From Actinoplanes sp. TFC3 (GTDB lineage Bacteria > Actinomycetota > Actinomycetes > Mycobacteriales > Micromonosporaceae): 64,000 nucleotides of DNA. Position numbers and translations under genes: made by a program. This document shows, piece after piece, positions 7,493 through 15,986 of this stretch. Location: contig NZ_LOJP01000014.1 of the NCBI RefSeq assembly GCF_001553785.1, forward strand, positions 62,001 to 126,000, written 5' to 3'. How positions within the stretch are numbered: position 1 is the first letter of the stretch; each line of letters starts with the position of its first letter. The notes beneath the pieces were generated by a model. That model made no database searches. It had not been told where the DNA came from and saw nothing but the letters and a program-made list of their open reading frames with translations.

Positions 7493-8170
7493 ATGTCAGC
7501 CGTGCTGGTGATCGAGGACGACGACCGCATCCGGCTCTCCCTGGTGCTAGCGCTGGAGGATGAGGGGTACGCGGCCAGCGGTGCACCCACCGCCGAGGAG
7601 GGGCTCGCCGCACAACGCCGCCAGCCGGCCGACACGGTGCTGGTGGACCTGATGCTGCCCGGCGTCGACGGCTTCGAGTGCATCCGGCAGTTGCGCCGCA
7701 GCGATGACGTGCCGATCGTGGTGATCAGCGCCCGTGACGACACCCATGACATCGTGGCGGCGCTGGAGGCGGGCGCCGACGACTACCTGGTCAAGCCGTT
7801 GGCGGTCAAGGAGCTGACGGCCCGGCTGCGGGCGTTGCGCCGGCGGGCCCGGGTGGCACTGGCCGACGAGCCGCCGGTGCTGCGCTTCGGCGATCTGGAG
7901 ATCTCGCCCGAGGCCGGCGAGGTGCGGCTGCACGGCGAGGCGGTGGCGGTCACCCGCACCGAATTCCAGCTCCTCTGCGAGTTGGGTGAGCACCCCGGCC
8001 GTGTCCTGTCGCGCCAGCAGTTGCTGCAGCGGGTGTGGGGTTACGACGGCGGCGATGAGCGCCTGGTCGACGTGCATGTGGGCCGGCTGCGCCAGAAAAT
8101 CGAGGACGGCTCGGGGGCACCGAAGCACCTGGTGACCGTCCGCGGCCTCGGCTACAAGCTGCAACGATGA
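7493..8170 (+). CDS. OmpR/PhoB-family response regulator
   Basis: 225-aa two-component regulator. The receiver domain (about 1-115) has the acidic pair in 'VIEDDDRIRL', the phospho-acceptor Asp in 'TVLVDLMLPGVDG' (about residue 53), and the conserved Lys in 'DDYLVKPLAVKEL' (about 101). The winged-helix DNA-binding domain (about 130-223) ends in 'VHVGRLRQKIE...VRGLGYKL'. The stop overlaps the ATG of the kinase gene. The two palindrome copies differ here: this copy has Leu103 (TTG), the mirror has Val103 (GTG). The kinase and GerMN-lipoprotein neighbours resemble MtrA-MtrB-LpqB. Confidence 0.93.
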   Translation: MSAVLVIEDDDRIRLSLVLALEDEGYAASGAPTAEEGLAAQRRQPADTVLVDLMLPGVDGFECIRQLRRSDDVPIVVISARDDTHDIVAALEAGADDYLVKPLAVKELTARLRALRRRARVALADEPPVLRFGDLEISPEAGEVRLHGEAVAVTRTEFQLLCELGEHPGRVLSRQQLLQRVWGYDGGDERLVDVHVGRLRQKIEDGSGAPKHLVTVRGLGYKLQR

Positions 8171-9510
8171 AGAAGGCCGGATTGCGGGTACGGGTCATCG
8201 CCGGCTTCGCTGCCGGCGCCCTCGCGCTGTCGGCCACCTTGGCGCTCGTGTCGTTCCAGGTGATCCGGCAGTCGCTGCTCAGCGAGCGGGAACGCACGGC
8301 GGTGCGCGCGGCCTACTACGACGCGGCGATCGTGTGGTCCGGGCTCGGTTCGCAGGAGGTCGGCAGCCTGCTGCGCACATTGGACACCGGGGACAGCCGC
8401 CGCGCGGTGCTGTACCGCGACGGCGAATGGTATTCGCGCCAGGCCGACACCGGGGTCACCGACGCCATTCCCGTTGCCCTGCAACGCGAGGCGGGCGACG
8501 GCATACCCTCGGTGCAACGGGTACGAGCCGAGGGCCGCGCCGCCCTCGTGGTCGCCGTGCCGCTCTCGCCCACCGCGGTGTTCTACGAGGTCGACTCGCT
8601 GCAGGAACTCGACCACACGCTCGGGGTGCTGACGGCGGTGCTGACGGCGGTGGCGGTGAGCGTGGCCGCGCTGGGCGCCCTGCTCGGCTGGTACGCGAGC
8701 CGCTACGTGCTGCGCCCGCTGACCCGGGTGGCCGACGCGGCGCAGGAGATCGCCGGCGGCGCGGGTAAGTACCGGCTCGACCCGGCCGCCGAGCCCGATC
8801 TGGCCCGGCTCACCACCTCGTTCAACCACATGGTCGACGAGCTGCAGGCCCGCCTGGAACGCGACCGCCGCTTCGCCGCCGACGTCAGCCACGAGCTGCG
8901 CTCACCGTTGCAGACCCTGGCGAACGCGGCCAGCGTGCTGGAACGCCGCCGCGACCAGCTCGACGCCCGCACGGCCACCGCGGCGGGCCTGATCACCGAC
9001 GAGATCGCCCGGTTCCAGCACCTGGTGAACGATCTGCTGGAGCTGTCGCGCGGCGACCGCCCGGCCACCCGCGCCCCGGTCGACCTGCCCGAGCTGGCCC
9101 GCCGGGTGTGCCGCGACCACCGGATCAGCCCGGACATCGTGACGCTCAGCGGCCCGGCCACGTGGTGCGTGGATCGCGGGCGGGTCGGCCAGCTGATGGG
9201 CAACCTGCTGGAGAATGCGCAGGCGTACGGCGGGGGCGCGGTTGCCGTACGCCTGGCACTGACCGCTTCCACGGGTCGCATCGAGGTGGACGACGAGGGG
9301 CCGGGGGTCAGCCCGGACGACAAGCCGGTGATCTTCGACCGGTTCGTGCGGGGGCGCTCGGCGAACGCCCGGGCCGACTCGGCGGGCACCGGGCTGGGGC
9401 TGGCCCTGGTCGCCCAGCACGCGGCCGCGCACGGCGGCACCGCCTCGGTGCACGACCGGCCGGGCGGTGGCGCGCGGTTCCGGGTCGAGCTGCCGGAGTG
9501 TGCGCCGTGA
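8167..9510 (+). CDS. Membrane sensor histidine kinase
   Basis: 447-aa kinase. TM1 is at about residues 10-32 and an extracytoplasmic sensor region at about 33-150. TM2 (about 151-180) leads into a HAMP domain. HisKA carries the phosphorylated His in 'FAADVSHELRSPLQTLANAA'. HATPase_c has an N box 'NLLENAQAYGGG', G1 'VDDEGPGV' and G2 'GTGLGLALV'. It is coupled by overlap to the response regulator and to a GerMN lipoprotein, so the three probably work as one cell-envelope signalling unit. The arms differ at A163 (mirror G) and Y354 (mirror F). Confidence 0.93.
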   Translation: MKKAGLRVRVIAGFAAGALALSATLALVSFQVIRQSLLSERERTAVRAAYYDAAIVWSGLGSQEVGSLLRTLDTGDSRRAVLYRDGEWYSRQADTGVTDAIPVALQREAGDGIPSVQRVRAEGRAALVVAVPLSPTAVFYEVDSLQELDHTLGVLTAVLTAVAVSVAALGALLGWYASRYVLRPLTRVADAAQEIAGGAGKYRLDPAAEPDLARLTTSFNHMVDELQARLERDRRFAADVSHELRSPLQTLANAASVLERRRDQLDARTATAAGLITDEIARFQHLVNDLLELSRGDRPATRAPVDLPELARRVCRDHRISPDIVTLSGPATWCVDRGRVGQLMGNLLENAQAYGGGAVAVRLALTASTGRIEVDDEGPGVSPDDKPVIFDRFVRGRSANARADSAGTGLGLALVAQHAAAHGGTASVHDRPGGGARFRVELPECAP

Positions 9511-10052
9511 CCCGGCTGGTCGCCGTGCTCGTGGCCGCCGTGCTGGCGCTGGCCGGGTGCGGAGTGCCGCTGGACGACGAGCCCCGCGCCATTGAGACCC
9601 CCGGGGTGCTCAACGCCCCGGGCAGCACCGCCCCGGATCAGGCCGGTACGGCGGTGCTGCGGCTCTACCTGGTACGCGACGGCCGGCTTGTGCGCGTACC
9701 GCGGAGGGTCCCGGCTCTGCTCGGACCGCACCAGAGCTTGACCGCGCTGCTGGCAGGCCCCACCGCCGATGAGGCCGCGGCCGGTCTGACCAGCGCGTTG
9801 TCGACCATGTCGGTGACCGGCCTGCGGCTGGCCGACCACCGGGCGACGGTCAGCATCGCCGATCCGCCCGACCAGTTGGTGCGCAGCGACGACGTGCTCG
9901 GCTTCGCCCAGATCGTGTGCACCCTGACCTCGCAGACCGAGGTCGGCACGGTGTCGTTCGAAGCCAACGGTCAGCCCCTGGCCGTACCGCGCGCGGACGG
10001 GTCGCTGGCCGACGAGCCGCTCACCATCGCCGACTACAACGGACTGCTATGA
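9507..10052 (+). CDS. GerMN-domain lipoprotein (LpqB-like partner)
   Basis: 181-aa secreted lipoprotein with a short signal peptide ending in 'LALAGCGV' (lipid-modified Cys about 17). It is followed by a GerMN-type fold: 'TAVLRLYLVRDGRLVRVPRRV', 'SLTALLAGPT..EAAAGLTSALS' and 'GFAQIVCTLTS'. It starts at a GTG overlapping the kinase stop (GTGA). In MtrAB-LpqB systems a GerMN lipoprotein modulates the sensor kinase; the same role is inferred here. It is shorter than LpqB because the C-terminal propeller is absent. Confidence 0.82.
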   Translation: MTRLVAVLVAAVLALAGCGVPLDDEPRAIETPGVLNAPGSTAPDQAGTAVLRLYLVRDGRLVRVPRRVPALLGPHQSLTALLAGPTADEAAAGLTSALSTMSVTGLRLADHRATVSIADPPDQLVRSDDVLGFAQIVCTLTSQTEVGTVSFEANGQPLAVPRADGSLADEPLTIADYNGLL

Positions 10053-10056
10053 ACGA

Positions 10057-10710
10057 TCAGTAGTTGCCGTGTGCCTGGAAGTACGACCACGCGCCGCAGG
10101 GGGTGCTGTAGCGACCCTTGATGTAGCCCAGGCCCCACTTGATCTGGGTCGCCGGGTTGGTCCGCCAGTCCGAGCCCGCCGAGCTCATCTTGCTGCCCGG
10201 CAACGCCTGCGGGATGCCGTACGCCCCGCTCGGGTTCGCGGCCTTGGGGTTCCAGCCGCTCTCCTTGTCCCACAAGTTGCTCAGGCACGGCATCTGGGAG
10301 ATCCCGAAGCCGCTCTGCAGCACCAGCGCGCAGCCGATCGCCTTGTTGCCGCTGTAGGCGTTGCAGTTGCCCGGGATCTCGACCGTACCGGCCCTCTTCG
10401 CGGCAATTTTCCGCTTCTCCGAGGTGCGGGCCTTCTTGGCAGCCGACTGCGCCTCGATCGCCGCCTTCTCGCCCGCCTCGTTCACGGCTTCGCGTTGCAG
10501 CGAGCGGGCGGCGGCGTGCTGGTTCTGCCGGGCTCGCAGCAGCACCATCTCGTCAACGTCGGAGCGCAAGGCCAGGGTCGTGGCGTCGCTCACCGGCTGC
10601 TGCGGTGGCTCGTCGTGGGCCTGACCGACGTAGAGACCGCCCACCCCACCGGCCACGAGCAGGCCCACCGACGTGGCACGGACGCCGATTTTGCTCCACA
10701 GTCGATCCAC
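10057..10710 (-). CDS. Secreted lytic transglycosylase (SLT-type)
   Basis: 217-aa protein with an N-terminal membrane anchor or signal (about 10-30) and an Ala/Lys/Glu-rich coiled region (about 55-105). The SLT-like domain contains 'CLSNLWDKESGWNPKAANPSGAYGIPQALPG' (catalytic Glu in the KESGWNP motif) and ends 'WGLGYIKGRYSTPCGAWSYFQAHGNY'. It starts at GTG behind a purine-rich GAAGGGG. It should cleave peptidoglycan glycan strands outside the membrane. It ends only 4 bp from the converging GerMN gene. It is not an Rpf by sequence. Confidence 0.85.
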   Translation of the reverse strand: MDRLWSKIGVRATSVGLLVAGGVGGLYVGQAHDEPPQQPVSDATTLALRSDVDEMVLLRARQNQHAAARSLQREAVNEAGEKAAIEAQSAAKKARTSEKRKIAAKRAGTVEIPGNCNAYSGNKAIGCALVLQSGFGISQMPCLSNLWDKESGWNPKAANPSGAYGIPQALPGSKMSSAGSDWRTNPATQIKWGLGYIKGRYSTPCGAWSYFQAHGNY

Positions 10711-10933
10711 GCGCGGGCCCCTTCATCGTTGCGACTCGGGCACCTTACAGCACGCCGAGCTGCCCGATCCGGCGCGCGGCCTCGCGGAGACGATCAGGCG
10801 CTGCTCACCGGCATCGCCCCGGTGAGCGGCACCGCAGCCCATGGTGTGGGCGGGCATCGTCACGGTGGCGGCCGGGCTGTCGTCCGGGTTGCGCCAGCTA
10901 TAGTGATGGGCGTCGATTCCAGGGGAGGCACCG

Positions 10934-12223
10934 ATGCGTCCGCTCGCCGCCAGACTCGCCGCTGTTGTCACGCTGGGCGCCGCCGCGTTGCTCGGCACAC
11001 CGCAGGCCGCGGGGGCCGCTTCCCGGTGCGTCGACAGCTCGCTGCCCGTCACCTATGAGGAGAGCCGGATCGAGACGCCGGCGCTGCCCGGTGGGACGCG
11101 GGTGCCCTATGAGCTGGTCGAGCAGGGCGGCTTCACGGCGTACCCCCGGGCTTTGCGTCAGGCTCTGTGTCACGCCCGGTCCGTGAGCGCTGCGGAACGC
11201 GTGCTGCAACGGCAGGGAGCGCAGTTGTGGCGCACGGCCGTGGCGCGGGCGCAGGGCCGGATCCAGATGGGCACGATCGAGCGGTACGACGACCGGCCGC
11301 TCTACTGGACGAGGTTGCTGGGCACCCGGGACATCCGGCAGTGGGCGCCGCGGTTCGCCGTCACCGGCGCCGAGCGGGCCGGGCTGCTCAAGGCCTACGA
11401 GTATGCGGCGCGCGGCATCACCTCCACCGGCTTCGGGCGCGGGGTCACCAAGGTGCTGGTCAGCGGCTTCGACCCGTACCAGCTCAACAATGAGATCCGG
11501 CGCTCGAACCCCTCCGGTGCGTCCGCACTGCAGCTCGACGGTCTGACCTACCGCTCGGGCGGGCGCACGGTACGGGTGCAGGCGGTGGTGTTCCCGGTGA
11601 CCTGGAGCGGCTTCGACGCCGGCGTCGTGGAGGACGCGTTCGGCCCGCACCTGACCCGGCACGCCCGCGAGCGCGCCGATCTGATCATGACGATCAGCCA
11701 GGGCAACCGCGGCGTGATGAACATCGAGCAGTGGGCCGGCGCGTGGCGCGGCGGGTCCCCGGACAACAACAACGAGGGGGCGGCCGGCCAGGTCCCGCCG
11801 GCGCCGCGCTGGCCGCAGCCGTCGCCGGCCCCGGAGTTCATCGAAACCACGCTGCCCTACCAGGCGATGATCGACGCGGGCACCGGCCCATGGCCGGTCG
11901 CGCTCAACCGCCAGATCTGCGAATGGGCCGCCGGTACCCGGCCCACCGGCCCGGTGACGTGCACCGCGAACGGCCCGTCGGCGGGTGGGCAGGCGCAGTC
12001 CGGGGGCGGCGGGAACTACCTCTCGAACGAGAGCATGTACCGCTCCAACCGGCTGCGGCTGGAGCTTGGGGCCACCGACATCGCGGGCGGGCACCTGCAC
12101 ATCTCCGCGCTGGTCTATCCGGTCGACCCGCTGGTGCTGATCGACGACGCGTTCGCCGCCGACCGCGCGGCCACCATCGAGCAGACGGTCGCACTGGTCA
12201 AAGCGGCGGGTACGGCTGCTTGA
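10934..12223 (+). CDS. Secreted pyroglutamyl-peptidase-like (C15-like) protein
   Basis: 429-aa protein with a signal peptide cleaved near 'AAGAASRC' (about 28). The central and C-terminal part resembles pyrrolidone-carboxyl peptidase: 'KVLVSGFDPYQLNNEIRRSNPSGASALQLDG' (compare the family's vLvTGFdPF...NPS), 'ADLIMTISQG', and a late 'GGHLHISALVYP' matching the catalytic-His region. The segment aligned with the catalytic Cys (YVCN) reads 'GNYLSNESMY', so Ser stands in the Cys position. It is about twice the length of cytoplasmic Pcp, with an extra N-terminal region. The arms differ at Gly285 (mirror Glu) and Gln286 (mirror Leu). Confidence 0.65.
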   Translation: MRPLAARLAAVVTLGAAALLGTPQAAGAASRCVDSSLPVTYEESRIETPALPGGTRVPYELVEQGGFTAYPRALRQALCHARSVSAAERVLQRQGAQLWRTAVARAQGRIQMGTIERYDDRPLYWTRLLGTRDIRQWAPRFAVTGAERAGLLKAYEYAARGITSTGFGRGVTKVLVSGFDPYQLNNEIRRSNPSGASALQLDGLTYRSGGRTVRVQAVVFPVTWSGFDAGVVEDAFGPHLTRHARERADLIMTISQGNRGVMNIEQWAGAWRGGSPDNNNEGAAGQVPPAPRWPQPSPAPEFIETTLPYQAMIDAGTGPWPVALNRQICEWAAGTRPTGPVTCTANGPSAGGQAQSGGGGNYLSNESMYRSNRLRLELGATDIAGGHLHISALVYPVDPLVLIDDAFAADRAATIEQTVALVKAAGTAA

Positions 12224-12228
12224 CGACC

Positions 12229-12516
12229 CTACGAGATCAGGTCGGGGATGCGCTCGAACAGCTGGGTGGTGTAGGTGACCATCTCGTGCAGCATCCAGTT
12301 GCCCGAGAACAGGATGGCGGCGCCCACCCCGGCGGCCTTGGGGACGAACGAGAGCGTCGCTTCCTGAATCTGGGTCACCGACTGGAACAGCGAGATGGCG
12401 AAACCGATCACCAGCGCCGTGATGAGCACCGGCGCGCACATCTTGGCCGCGATCGTCATCGCCTGCAGGCCCAGCTCCACGATCTGTGTGTCGGTCATAC
12501 CCGCCTGTTCGGCCAC
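12229..12516 (-). CDS. fliQ: Flagellar export apparatus protein FliQ (orphan gene)
   Basis: About 95 aa from the GTG chosen here, or 89 aa from the internal ATG at 12498. Two hydrophobic helices are linked by the FliQ signature: 'QIVELGLQAMTIAAKMCAPVLITALVIGFAISLFQSVTQIQEATLSFVPK'. FliQ is a core membrane subunit of the flagellar type III export gate and normally lies in fliP-fliQ-fliR-flhB-flhA. No other flagellar gene is in this window. A GGGAG Shine-Dalgarno 6 bp before the GTG favours the longer start, and that SD sits inside a hairpin. Confidence 0.85.
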   Translation of the reverse strand: MAEQAGMTDTQIVELGLQAMTIAAKMCAPVLITALVIGFAISLFQSVTQIQEATLSFVPKAAGVGAAILFSGNWMLHEMVTYTTQLFERIPDLIS

Positions 12517-12519
12517 CCG

Positions 12520-12536
12520 GCACTCCCGTGGAGTGC
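12520..12536 (-). promoter_or_regulatory. Hairpin that sequesters the fliQ ribosome binding site
   Basis: On the fliQ strand the leader carries GCACTCC-ACG-GGAGTGC, a perfect 7-bp stem with a 3-nt loop whose right half contains the GGGAG Shine-Dalgarno. A second copy of the decamer ACGGGAGTGC, forming the palindrome GAGTGCACTC (12583-12592), lies 67 bp upstream. The hairpin could repress translation, or the repeats could bind a protein; sequence alone does not decide. Confidence 0.45.
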
Positions 12537-12592
12537 AGGACGGTTGCATTCCGGTTCGCAACCGCCGGAATCCTCAAGCCGCGAGTGCACTC

Positions 12593-13002
12593 CCGTGAGC
12601 CCTGCCCGGTAGCGGGGTCGGTGGTGCGCCTGTGACAACCCCTTCGGCGGCCGGGCCGCGAACTTGGGTGCGAAACGGCGGCCTCCGCGCGTGGCCCCTC
12701 TCACCGGTGGATCCGGTCAGAAGGCTTCGGGGTGAGGCGACGGGTCAGGTGGCCACGGCGGGGGTCCGTCACCCCGGCACCGCGCCAGCGCGGCAAAAGA
12801 CCGGTTGCGGGGATCTTGCGGTGTCCTGCCGTATTCGCGGGACCCTCGTTTTCAGGGGCCTCCCGGCCCGATCAGGCGAAGGGGTATCCGCTGCTCAGAC
12901 AGCATGAAGCGACGCTCGGCCAGCAACCGCGGGCAGCGTGGTGATCGTGGTTGCGGACGCGGGTAGCGTCGGCCGGGCTCTCGCCCCCAAGGAGTTGTCG
13001 TC
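12593..13002. other. Non-coding gap between fliQ and the sugar-binding gene
   Basis: About 400 bp with no convincing gene on either strand. It must contain the fliQ leader and the promoter of the sugar-binding gene. A weak candidate is GTGATC (12941-12946) with a 17-bp gap to TAGCGT (12964-12969). The TAGC..CGCCCC..GGAG stretch before the start recurs before the second sugar-binding gene. No riboswitch or RNA gene was recognised. Confidence 0.5.
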
Positions 13003-14109
13003 GTGCGCCGTAAACTCGTGGCCCTCACCACGGCCGTCCTGTTCACTTTGACCGGCACCGCCGCGTGCAGCGACGACGACGGTGACGCCAAGGCCGTGCC
13101 CACCCGGGGCGGCGACGGCACCGGCAAGGTCGGCGTGATCCTGCCCGACACCACCACCAGCCAGCGCTGGGGCAGCGACGACCCGAAGCTGCTCAAGGCC
13201 GCCTTCGACGCCGCCAAGGTCCCGGTGGAGATCGACAACGCGCAGGGCAACCCGGACACCTTCAAAACCATTGGCGACCGCATGATCGCCGACGGTGTGA
13301 CCGTGTTGATGATCGTAAATCTTGACGCCGGCAGTGGCAAGTACGTTCTCGACAAGGCTCGATCGAACGGTGTGAGGACCATCGATTACGACCGGCTGAC
13401 CCTCAACGGCGGCGCCGACTACTACGTCAGCTTCAACAACGAAGAGGTCGGTCAGCTACAGGGCAAGGGCCTGGTCTCCTGCCTGAGCGCCGAGGGCGTC
13501 AAGACACCGCGCATCGTGTACCTCAACGGCGCGCCCACCGACAACAACGCCTCACAGTACAAGCAGGGCTACGACTCGGTGCTCGGACCCAAGTTCGACG
13601 ACGGGTCGTACCTCAAGGGACCGGACCAGTCGGTAGCCGGCTGGAAGCGCGAAGAAGCGGTGACGGTCTTCCGCGAGATGTTCAACCAGACCGGCGGCAG
13701 GATCGACGGGGTCGTGGCGGCGAACGACACCGTGGCCAGCGCCGCGATCGAGATCCTCAAGGAGCGCAAGCGCAACGGCGAGGTGCCGGTGACCGGGCAG
13801 GACGCCGAGGTGCAGGCGCTGCAGAACATCCTGACCGGCGACCAGTGCATGACCGTCTACAAGCCCATCAAGCGCGAGGCCGACGCCGCCGCCAAGCTGG
13901 CGATCGGGCTGTTCAGGGGCGACAAGGCCGTCGCCGACGCGCGGGTCAAGGACACCGAGTCCGGGGCCTATGTGCCCGCCGTGCTGGAGTCGCCCATCCA
14001 GATCATGAAGAAGGACGTGGCCTCGGTCATCGCCGACGGCTTCGCCACCAGCAAGGCGGTGTGCAGCGGCCGCTTCGCCGTGGCGTGCACCCGGGCGGGG
14101 ATCGGCTGA
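13003..14109 (+). CDS. Sugar-binding lipoprotein, XylF/ChvE type, copy 1
   Basis: 368-aa periplasmic-binding-protein-like lipoprotein. The signal peptide ends at 'LTGTAAC' (lipid Cys about 22). The type I fold for sugars is visible: 'KVGVILPDTTTSQRW' (about 42-56), 'IADGVTVLMIVNLDAGSG', 'IDYDRLTLNGGADYYVSFNNEEVG', 'DGVVAANDTVASAAIEIL' and 'VPVTGQDAEVQALQNILTGDQ'. It starts at GTG after AAGGAG. A paralogue about 80% identical follows 93 bp later, but no ABC permease or ATPase is near. It must use a distant transporter or act as a sensor. Confidence 0.88.
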   Translation: MRRKLVALTTAVLFTLTGTAACSDDDGDAKAVPTRGGDGTGKVGVILPDTTTSQRWGSDDPKLLKAAFDAAKVPVEIDNAQGNPDTFKTIGDRMIADGVTVLMIVNLDAGSGKYVLDKARSNGVRTIDYDRLTLNGGADYYVSFNNEEVGQLQGKGLVSCLSAEGVKTPRIVYLNGAPTDNNASQYKQGYDSVLGPKFDDGSYLKGPDQSVAGWKREEAVTVFREMFNQTGGRIDGVVAANDTVASAAIEILKERKRNGEVPVTGQDAEVQALQNILTGDQCMTVYKPIKREADAAAKLAIGLFRGDKAVADARVKDTESGAYVPAVLESPIQIMKKDVASVIADGFATSKAVCSGRFAVACTRAGIG

Positions 14110-14202
14110 CGCAACAGATCGATCACGACGAGCACCTCCAGCAAGAGTGTGGCCCCGGGCACTGGTAGCCTTTGCCGCGCTTTCGCCCCTGGAGGAGATC
14201 TC

Positions 14203-15309
14203 GTGCGCCGGAGACTGGTTTCCCTTGTGGCCGCCGGGCTGCTTGCCCTGAGCGGCACTGCAGCCTGCAGTGATGATGGCGGCGACGCCAAGGCCGTGCC
14301 CGCGCGCGGCGGCGACGGCACCGGCAAGGTCGGGGTGATCCTGCCCGACACCACCACCAGCCAGCGCTGGGGCACCGACGACCCCAAGCTGCTCAAGGCC
14401 GCCTTCGACGCCGCCGACGTCCCGGTGGAGATCGAGAACGCCCAGGGCGACCCGGCGAAGTTCCGCAGCCTCGGCGACAAGATGATCGCGGACGGCGCGA
14501 CCGTGCTGATCATCGCGGCCCTCGACCCCGACAGCGGCAAGTACGTGCTGGACAAGGCGCGGGCCAATGGCGTCAAGACCATCGACTATGACCGGCTGAC
14601 GCTCAACGGCGGCGCCGACTACTACGTCAGCTTCGACAACGAGGCGGTCGGCCAGCAGCAGGCAAAGGGTCTCATGCAGTGCCTGAGCAGCAAGAAGGTC
14701 AAGACCCCACGGATCGTCTACCTCAACGGCTCGACCACCGACAACAACGCGACGCTGTTCAAGGACGGCGCGGACACGGTCCTCGGTCCCAAGTTCGACG
14801 ACGGCTCCTACCTCAAGGGTCCCGACCAGGCGGTGGCCGGCTGGAAGCGCGAGGAAGCGGTCACCGTGTTCCGCGAGATGTACGTCCAGACCGGCGGCAG
14901 AATCGACGCCGTGCTGGCGGCCAACGACACCATCGCCAGCGCGGCCATCGAGATCCTCAAGGAGCGCAAGCGTAACGGCAAGGTGCCGGTGACCGGGCAG
15001 GACGCCGAGGTCCAGGGGCTGCAGAACATCCTGGCGGGCGACCAGTGCATGACCGTCTACAAGCCGATCCGCAAGGAGGCGGACGCCGCCGCCAAACTCG
15101 CGATCGGACTGTTCAAGGGCGAGAAGGTCACCGCCGACGACCGGGTCAAGGACCCCGAGTCCGGGGCCTACGTGCCGGCCAAGCTCGAGTCGCCGATCCA
15201 GGTCATGAAGAAGGACGTCGCGTCGGTGATCAAGGACGGCTTCGTCACCAAGAAGGCGCTGTGCACCGGCCGCTTCGCGCAGGACTGCAAGTCGGCGGGC
15301 ATCCTCTGA
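14203..15309 (+). CDS. Sugar-binding lipoprotein, XylF/ChvE type, copy 2
   Basis: 368-aa paralogue of the preceding gene, arisen by tandem duplication. The same landmarks are present (lipobox 'LSGTAAC', 'DTTTSQRWGTDDPKLLKAAF', 'TIDYDRLTLNGGADYYVSF', 'AANDTIASAAIEILKERKRNG'). Differences cluster in the first half (for example MQCLSSKKVK against VSCLSAEGVK). The start is GTG 14203 behind GGAGGAG. It is followed 20 bp later by a lipoprotein gene, so the two may be co-transcribed. Two near-identical receptors may differ in ligand affinity (inference). Confidence 0.88.
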   Translation: MRRRLVSLVAAGLLALSGTAACSDDGGDAKAVPARGGDGTGKVGVILPDTTTSQRWGTDDPKLLKAAFDAADVPVEIENAQGDPAKFRSLGDKMIADGATVLIIAALDPDSGKYVLDKARANGVKTIDYDRLTLNGGADYYVSFDNEAVGQQQAKGLMQCLSSKKVKTPRIVYLNGSTTDNNATLFKDGADTVLGPKFDDGSYLKGPDQAVAGWKREEAVTVFREMYVQTGGRIDAVLAANDTIASAAIEILKERKRNGKVPVTGQDAEVQGLQNILAGDQCMTVYKPIRKEADAAAKLAIGLFKGEKVTADDRVKDPESGAYVPAKLESPIQVMKKDVASVIKDGFVTKKALCTGRFAQDCKSAGIL

Positions 15310-15329
15310 GCCTGCCGGGCGAGCGGGTC

Positions 15330-15986
15330 ATGACCCTCGGCCGGGCCGGCGCCGCCCTGCTCGCGGGCGTGACGCTGGCGGTCGCCGGGTGCGCACCGAC
15401 CGGCCCGGCGGGCGCCCCGGCCTGGCACACCGCCGCACCGGCACCCTCGGTCCCCGCGTCGAAGGCACCCGAGGCGGGCAAGAAGCCACGCATCCAGTCC
15501 GGCAACGGCGTCAAGGGCCCACTCGGCGAGGTCATCGACCTGGGTGGGTTGAAGGACGGCACCGGCGACCGGTACGTCATCTACGCCGTGACCGGCGGCG
15601 CCGTCAACGACACCAGCGACTTCGGCTTCGCCATCGGGGTGCGCCGCCCGGGTAACGTGGTCACCGAGGACCTGACGATCAGCGAATACCAGGGCACCGC
15701 CACCACGCCCGGTTTCCACCCGATGCAGGCGCAGATGGATCTGGGGGCCAAGTCGGTGCAGCCCGCGTTCGGCTACTACTCCGGCACGCCGGCGTCGATC
15801 ACCGTACGCGACACCGGGCGCACGCTCACCGCCCACCTGGCCCGTTGGAGCGAGGACCCGGGCACCACGGTGTTCTGGTTCGACCCGGCCGACGTGCACG
15901 ACAGCAGCCAATGGTCGGACCTGGGTGCCTATGACGCCTCCGGGGCCCGCCTGCCCGACGGGCACATCGAGCTGTCGACGTTCTGA
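15330..15986 (+). CDS. Putative lipoprotein of unknown function
   Basis: 218-aa protein. A signal peptide with lipobox 'TLAVAGC' (Cys about 19) is followed by a Pro/Ala-rich tether (about 20-55). The mature domain is beta-rich and begins around 'GPLGEVIDLGG'. It contains 'GDRYVIYAVTGGAVNDTSDFGF' and ends 'WSDLGAYDASGARLPDGHIELSTF'. I recognise no family. Its stop overlaps the next lipoprotein start by one base, and it follows the sugar-binding genes closely, so an operon of exported proteins is likely. Confidence 0.75.
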   Translation: MTLGRAGAALLAGVTLAVAGCAPTGPAGAPAWHTAAPAPSVPASKAPEAGKKPRIQSGNGVKGPLGEVIDLGGLKDGTGDRYVIYAVTGGAVNDTSDFGFAIGVRRPGNVVTEDLTISEYQGTATTPGFHPMQAQMDLGAKSVQPAFGYYSGTPASITVRDTGRTLTAHLARWSEDPGTTVFWFDPADVHDSSQWSDLGAYDASGARLPDGHIELSTF

